A DNA stretch of 64,000 bases, taken from positions 1 through 64,000 of the forward strand of contig CAKOKU010000003.1 of NCBI GenBank assembly GCA_934095865.1, in the 5' to 3' direction. The notes beneath the pieces are model-generated. The model saw only the letters and a program-made list of their open reading frames with translations, had not been told where the DNA came from and searched no databases. The DNA is from an uncultured Bacilli bacterium. Lineage in GTDB: Bacteria > Bacillota_I > Bacilli_A > RF39 > UBA660. The position numbers and the translations under genes are program-made. Position 1 is the first letter of the stretch. Each line of letters opens with the position of its first letter. Shown here one piece after another: positions 58,857 through 64,000 of the stretch.

Positions 58857-61670
58857 GTGGCGAGTAAAAAAACCGGAGTAGAATTGGAATTTAGTATTCT
58901 CGATGATGGTTTTACTAAATCTATTAGAGAAATGAATACCGCATTATCATCAATGAAAAAGGAACTTAATCTTGAGAACGAGGTTTTAAAAAATTCTGGT
59001 TCAACTGTTAATGACTATAAAAATAAATTACAGACATTAAAAGAACAAGAAGAATTATCAAGACAAAAGGTTGAAGAAACTAGAGTAGCATACGAAAAAG
59101 TTAAAAATATAATGGGTGAAAATTCAGCAGAGGCAGCAAAGTATAAAAATAAACTTACTGATGCGGAATTGGAACATCAAAAGATAACAAATGCTATTGA
59201 TAAAACAGAAAAAGCCTTAGTAGAACAGGAAGAAGCCTTAAAAGATAATGAAAGGAAAAGTCGAGAATTAAACTCTGCATACGGGACATTAACAACAACT
59301 ATAAGCGACCAAAAAAGTCGTTTAGAAAGTTTAAAAAGGCAATATATTAGTACCGTTTTGGAACAGGGAAAAGGCTCTACTCAAGCAAAAAATCTAAAAA
59401 GTGAAATTAAAAATTTATCAGCAGAAATAAATAATAACGAATCGAAACTTAATTCCGCAACTAAAGAGGTTGAGAAATTTGGAGAAGCCGAAGAAGATGC
59501 GGGAAAAAAATCAATAACCTTTAAAGATCTAATTAAAGCCAATCTATTAAGTGACTTTATTAAATCGGGATTAAAGGAAATTGTTAATCTTGCAAAATCT
59601 ATTGGAAGTACGTTTGTAAATATAGGAAAGCAAGCTCTTACAAGTTATGCTGATTATGAGCAACTAATCGGTGGAGTCGAAACTTTGCTTGGTGCTAAAG
59701 GTGCAAAGTCAATTGAAGAATACGCCGAATTAGTAGGTAAATCAGTCGATGATGTAAGAGGGGAATATGCTAAACTAGAACAATCTCAAAAATTAGTTGT
59801 AGAAAATGCAAATAATGCATATAAAACATCTGGATTAAATGCAAATCAATATATGGAAACAATCACAGGTTTTAGTGCAAGTTTGCTTCAATCATTAGGT
59901 GGCGATACCATTGAAGCCGCAAAAGTTGGTGATATGGCAGTTACTGATATGAGCGACAATGCTAGTAAAATGGGTACATCAATAGAAAATATCCAAAATG
60001 CTTACCAGGGATTTGCTAAACAAAATTATACTATGTTAGATAACTTGAAATTAGGGTATGGTGGAACTAAAACCGAAATGGAGCGTTTGCTTTCTGATGC
60101 CGAGAAACTAACTGGTGTTAAATATGATATTAATAATTTAAGCGATGTATATAATGCTATTCATGTTATACAGGGAGAATTAGGAATAACAGGAACAACG
60201 GCAAAGGAAGCAATGTTTACTATTTCAGGATCTGCATCAGCAACAAAATCAGCATGGAGTAATTTAATTACTGGAATTGCAGATGATAATGCCGATTTCG
60301 ATCAATTAGTAAATAATTTAATTGATTCATTAATTGGAACAGTAGATGAATCTGGTGAGAGAGTTGGAGGACTATTGAATAATATTCTTCCAAGAGTAAG
60401 CACTATAATTACAGGTATTAGTGATTTAGTTTTATCTTTTATTAATACCGTATTACCAGAATTGTTGGCTCAAATAGGTCCAATAATCATTCAATTAATC
60501 CCACAATTGATGACAACTATAAATACTATAATTTCATCTATTATTACTTATATTTCTACTAATGCCACAAGTATATCAAATACAATTGTTACTATCGTCA
60601 CTCAATTAATTACAATAATTGCGAATAATCTTCCAGGGTTTATTACGGCGATAATTCAAATAATCACTGGTCTAGCACAATGTCTTGGGGAGCAATTACC
60701 TACATTAATTCCTATTATTATCCAGGGACTTATAGATGCAGTAATGGCTTTACTTGATAACATTGATCTTATAATAGATGCAGGAATACAACTAATTATT
60801 GGTTTAGCAGATGGGCTTATCCAGGCTCTTCCAATTTTAATAGAGAAAATTCCTATAATAATTGATAAGCTAATAAATGCAATAGTCAATAATTTACCTA
60901 AAATTATTGAAATAGGAATTGTACTTATTATAAAATTAGCAGCAGGATTAATACAGGCGATTCCACAATTGCTTGCAGCAATTCCTAAAATAATAGGATC
61001 ATTGATAGATGGTGTTAAAAAATGGTATAGTAATATATTTAATTTAGGAAAAGAATTATTAGGCAAATTAATAAGTGGAATAGGTGGTATGCTTGGATCA
61101 TTAGCAAATAAAGCGAAAGAAATAGGTAGTACTGTAATAAATGGTATTAAAAATGTTCCAGGTCAAATGCTAAATTGGGGTAAAGATATGATTAGTGGTC
61201 TTGCAAATGGAATTAAATCTATGGCTAATAAAGTTAAAGATGCAGTTAGTGGTATTGCAAATAAAATCAAAAGTTTCTTGCACTTTTCAAGACCAGATGA
61301 AGGTCCATTGAGAGAATATGAAAGTTGGATGCCAGATATGATCAGCGGATTAACATCTTCATTAAAAAAGGCTAGTCCAGATTTAATTGAAGAAACAAAG
61401 CAAATTGCAAGTTCATTAAATGATGCTATTCATTCGGGTGTATCTACTGATTTGAAATTTGATACAAGCATGTATAATGCTTATTCTAATGAATCAAATA
61501 GACCAACTAATAATATTACTGATACCTCATCATACGATCCAGGACAAGTTGCACCAATTTATCTAAATATCGAAAACTTTAATAATAACAGAGAACAAGA
61601 TATTGAAGATTTATCAGAAGAATTAGAATTTTATAGAATGAAAATCAACTATGGAAAGGGGAATGCTTAA
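58857..61670 (+). CDS. Tail tape measure protein
   Basis: 937 residues, the longest gene of the element. A long coiled-coil N-terminal third (about 10-220), then TMP core motifs (ADYEQLIGGVETLLGAKGAK, TSGLNANQYMETITGFSASL, GDMAVTDMSDNASKMG), and a repeated hydrophobic region (about 530-720) predicted to form membrane helices during DNA ejection. Gene length predicts tail length, roughly 140 nm at 0.15 nm per residue. GTG start with GAGAGGTGATT upstream. Overlaps dit by one base. Confidence 0.95.
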   Translation: MASKKTGVELEFSILDDGFTKSIREMNTALSSMKKELNLENEVLKNSGSTVNDYKNKLQTLKEQEELSRQKVEETRVAYEKVKNIMGENSAEAAKYKNKLTDAELEHQKITNAIDKTEKALVEQEEALKDNERKSRELNSAYGTLTTTISDQKSRLESLKRQYISTVLEQGKGSTQAKNLKSEIKNLSAEINNNESKLNSATKEVEKFGEAEEDAGKKSITFKDLIKANLLSDFIKSGLKEIVNLAKSIGSTFVNIGKQALTSYADYEQLIGGVETLLGAKGAKSIEEYAELVGKSVDDVRGEYAKLEQSQKLVVENANNAYKTSGLNANQYMETITGFSASLLQSLGGDTIEAAKVGDMAVTDMSDNASKMGTSIENIQNAYQGFAKQNYTMLDNLKLGYGGTKTEMERLLSDAEKLTGVKYDINNLSDVYNAIHVIQGELGITGTTAKEAMFTISGSASATKSAWSNLITGIADDNADFDQLVNNLIDSLIGTVDESGERVGGLLNNILPRVSTIITGISDLVLSFINTVLPELLAQIGPIIIQLIPQLMTTINTIISSIITYISTNATSISNTIVTIVTQLITIIANNLPGFITAIIQIITGLAQCLGEQLPTLIPIIIQGLIDAVMALLDNIDLIIDAGIQLIIGLADGLIQALPILIEKIPIIIDKLINAIVNNLPKIIEIGIVLIIKLAAGLIQAIPQLLAAIPKIIGSLIDGVKKWYSNIFNLGKELLGKLISGIGGMLGSLANKAKEIGSTVINGIKNVPGQMLNWGKDMISGLANGIKSMANKVKDAVSGIANKIKSFLHFSRPDEGPLREYESWMPDMISGLTSSLKKASPDLIEETKQIASSLNDAIHSGVSTDLKFDTSMYNAYSNESNRPTNNITDTSSYDPGQVAPIYLNIENFNNNREQDIEDLSEELEFYRMKINYGKGNA

Positions 61671-62359
61671 TGAATTATTTTATATTTATCAAGAATGGTA
61701 AGATGTACGATTCAAGGGACTATGGAATAGGTTGCGGTGGCTTCCCCGATATAGTTATTCCAAGAAAAAGAATAACAATTGAGTCATTACCTGGAAGGAG
61801 TGGATCCTTAACAAGTACAGACGATTGTTATGATAGTTATACAAAAGCCATTGAATGTTACATGGAGGACGATGTATATAAAGATTTATCCTGGTTAAGT
61901 GGTAGTGGCAAGTTAGTATTATCAAATGAGTTAGAACGTGAATATGATGTGACTTTGAAAAATAATATTGAATTATCACAAATTGCTACATATTGGCGAA
62001 ACTTTATTTTAAATTTTGAAGTTCAGCCATTTAAAAAGAGTAGAGATAAAAAGACTCTAATCTATCGAGATAAAGAATTTATGTTTAGAATCGGTGGCAA
62101 TGCGAGAGCATTACCAATTATCTATTTAACAGGTACTGGTGATATTGATTTAACTATTAATGGAAAAACATTTAAAATAAAAAATTTAAAAACTACTATT
62201 ATGATTGATTCCGAGTTACAAGTTGTGATGGAGGGTGAGGAAAATGCTCTTCCTAAAACAAATGGCGACTTTCCAGAATTAATTCCAGGTCTTAATAAAT
62301 TTCAAATTACAGGTAATTTATTAAATATTAAGATCAAATATCAGGAAACTTATTTATGA
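61670..62359 (+). CDS. Distal tail protein (Dit)
   Basis: 229 residues of siphovirus Dit type: N-terminal FIKNGKMYDSRDYGIGCGGF, PGRSGSLTSTDDCYDSYTKA, and ATYWRNFILNFEVQPF typical of the family. Forms the hub that links tube and baseplate. Coupled to the tail endopeptidase gene by ATGA. Confidence 0.88.
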   Translation: MNYFIFIKNGKMYDSRDYGIGCGGFPDIVIPRKRITIESLPGRSGSLTSTDDCYDSYTKAIECYMEDDVYKDLSWLSGSGKLVLSNELEREYDVTLKNNIELSQIATYWRNFILNFEVQPFKKSRDKKTLIYRDKEFMFRIGGNARALPIIYLTGTGDIDLTINGKTFKIKNLKTTIMIDSELQVVMEGEENALPKTNGDFPELIPGLNKFQITGNLLNIKIKYQETYL

Positions 62360-64000
62360 TAAGAATTTATAAAAATGATTGTGATGATTTTAATAATAAT
62401 GGTCTTGGTATTCTATCAGACTTTAAAACATCACCTAAGATTAAAGAATCATTAAATGGTAGTTTTGAATTATCTTTTGATTATGCCTTAAAAGGGCAAA
62501 ATGCTGAATATCTTGTTGTAGATAACGTTATCAAGGCACCATACGATAGCAGTTATCAGTTATTTAGAATCAAAAAAGTAAAACCTACTTTAACAAAGAT
62601 AAATGTATATGCGGTGCATATATTTTATGATTTATCAGAAAACTTTTTAATGGACGTTGCACCAACTAAAAAGACAGGAGTTAATGCTATTGCTTGGCTT
62701 TTAGAAAATGCAATGTTTCCGACAAAGTTTAGTGTAACTGGTGATTTAATTCCAGATAATTCGGCAAGATATGTTCGTAAGAATATTGTCGATGCTATTT
62801 TAGGAGCCGATAACTGTGTTGTTAAAAGATGGGGTGGCGAAATTGAAAGAGATAATTTTAGAATTATCTATCATAAACAAAGAGGCGAAGATAAAGGTGT
62901 TTATATCAAACATGGTAAAAATATCAAAGATATTGAAATATCAATTGATTTCACCTCTGTTATAACTCGTGTAGTCCCACAGGGTGCTAACGAGTTATTA
63001 TTACCAGAATATTATGTCGATTCACCATTGATTAAAACTTATAGAAATCCAATTGTTGCTAAATATGAATTTGGCGATATTAAGGTGGATGAAGATACGA
63101 CAGAAGAACAGGCTTATCAAAAATTAAGAGATGCAGCCAATGAATTATTTACTAAACAGGGAATAGATAAGCCATCAATTAGTGTTAGAGTCAATTGGCT
63201 AGAACTATCTAAAACAGAAGAATATAGGTATAAATATAGTAATTTTGAGTCTGTAAGACTTGGTGATACTGTTACAGTACAAGCATTAGGATATGAATAT
63301 AAAATTCGTGTTATTACAGTTGAATATGATTGCTTATTAAATAGATATACATCTTTTGAAATTGGTGATCCTAAAGCCGATTATGTATCTAATCAAACTC
63401 AAAGTATTACTTATGAGATTCAAAAGAGCACGTCTAGTTTATTAGATCAAGCAAGACAAGCAGCAACGGCTTTGATTAATAACGGATTTGGAGGACATGT
63501 TAGAATCTATCCAGATAGAATTTTAATAATGGATACCGAAGACGAATCAACAGCACGTAATGTTTGGCAATGGAACTTAAATGGATTTGCTCACTCTAAA
63601 ACGGGAATTAACGGCGATTATGGGACCGCAATAACTATTGATGGTCAAATAGTAGCCGATAAAATCACATCAGGAACAATGGATGTTCAAAGAATCAATG
63701 GACTAGCAACAGAACTTGGAAGAATCAATGCTTCAATAGAATTAAATGAGAATAATATTCAAGCATGTGTTAAGGCATCTGATTTCAATCATGATAAGCA
63801 GATATTAAATGAAAATATGGAATTATTAAAGCAACAACAATTAGATCTAGTTGCAACAAGTGAATCATTATCAATCAATATTAGATCATTGGTTGAAAAT
63901 GGTATGAATCGATTAAAGAATACTATGTTTGAAATTACAGATGAAGGTATGAGAATTGCAAATGATCAAGACGAATTCAATGCTTTATATAATAACAAAG
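62356..64000 (+). CDS. Phage tail endopeptidase / tail-associated protein (Tal), partial
   Basis: At least 548 codons open to the window edge. It starts MIRIYKNDCDDFNNNGLG and contains LNGSFELSFDYALKG, VYAVHIFYDLSEN, the Tal-type hub region ITRVVPQGANEL, and later YTSFEIGDPKADYV as in prophage endopeptidase tail proteins. It follows Dit as usual. The C-terminal part, with any lytic or receptor-binding domain, is outside the window. Confidence 0.88.
   Translation, partial: MIRIYKNDCDDFNNNGLGILSDFKTSPKIKESLNGSFELSFDYALKGQNAEYLVVDNVIKAPYDSSYQLFRIKKVKPTLTKINVYAVHIFYDLSENFLMDVAPTKKTGVNAIAWLLENAMFPTKFSVTGDLIPDNSARYVRKNIVDAILGADNCVVKRWGGEIERDNFRIIYHKQRGEDKGVYIKHGKNIKDIEISIDFTSVITRVVPQGANELLLPEYYVDSPLIKTYRNPIVAKYEFGDIKVDEDTTEEQAYQKLRDAANELFTKQGIDKPSISVRVNWLELSKTEEYRYKYSNFESVRLGDTVTVQALGYEYKIRVITVEYDCLLNRYTSFEIGDPKADYVSNQTQSITYEIQKSTSSLLDQARQAATALINNGFGGHVRIYPDRILIMDTEDESTARNVWQWNLNGFAHSKTGINGDYGTAITIDGQIVADKITSGTMDVQRINGLATELGRINASIELNENNIQACVKASDFNHDKQILNENMELLKQQQLDLVATSESLSINIRSLVENGMNRLKNTMFEITDEGMRIANDQDEFNALYNNK

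Larger units (their letters stand above)
36309..64000. mobile_element. Siphovirus-type prophage inserted in comEC (right end outside window)
   Basis: At least 27.7 kb with a coherent phage order: serine integrase, repressor/Cro switch, early genes, replication protein, late regulator, terminase, portal, ClpP protease, HK97 capsid, connectors, tail tube, frameshifted chaperone, tape measure, Dit and tail endopeptidase-like protein. All recognisable structural genes are open, so the element looks intact as far as the window shows. The lysis module and attR should lie beyond 64000. Early genes use an AT-rich style with A-ending codons, different from the host genes. Confidence 0.95.

Noticed and set aside
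60656..61066. 136-codon minus-strand frame inside the tape measure gene
   Set aside because: It is the antisense shadow of a hydrophobic repeat region, with no ribosome binding site.

Overview
The window comes from a low-GC, walled member of the Bacillota, most likely an uncultured gut Bacilli lineage (RF39- or Erysipelotrichia-like). This is inferred from AT-rich codon use, AGGTGAT-type ribosome binding sites, TGA used as a stop, murein synthesis genes, and B. subtilis-like gene neighbourhoods (ylbJ-ylbL; ruvX-yrzB-mltG-trmR-U32-U32-greA). I cannot name a species.

Positions 1-36308 are chromosome. They run: the end of lepA, carrying an in-frame stop; a membrane protein; a polysaccharide deacetylase with Ig-like repeats; hemW; a glycerophosphodiesterase; two related membrane-anchored propeller-like proteins; murG-murB-divIB-queH; a frameshifted small gene; mtaB; ylbJ and ylbL; an HD protein; a second deacetylase; tRNA-Glu and tRNA-Ile; the ruvX-to-greA cluster, which includes the trmR/trhP1/trhP2 trio for wobble-uridine modification; tig; rpsP-khpA; an accessory island of unrecognised membrane proteins (27446-30375); a carbohydrate-binding surface protein; def; a YjcZ-like glycine/tyrosine protein; ftsW; and comEA-comEC.

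At 36308 comEC stops abruptly inside its metallo-beta-lactamase motif. From there to the window end is a siphovirus-type prophage. A large serine recombinase lies against the junction, pointing at comEC. Next come a lysogeny switch (XRE repressor facing a Cro-like gene, with operator repeats), about 30 mostly tiny early genes (DnaD-like replication protein, SpoVG, MazG-like protein, HNH protein, ParB-methyltransferase), a second, tyrosine-type recombinase, an ArpU-like late regulator with a candidate late promoter, and then the HK97-type packaging, head and tail module up to a tail endopeptidase-like gene cut by the window edge. The right attachment site lies outside the window.

The most notable points are: the prophage splitting comEC, resembling comK active lysogeny in Listeria; two canonical -1 slippery heptamers, one at the expected tail chaperone and one (C CCA AAC) that would fuse a repeat-rich phage protein to an HNH nuclease lacking its own start codon; an aromatic 28-residue micro-ORF whose ribosome binding site sits in a GNRA hairpin beside the repressor; and a fourth operator-like site inside the Cro-like gene.
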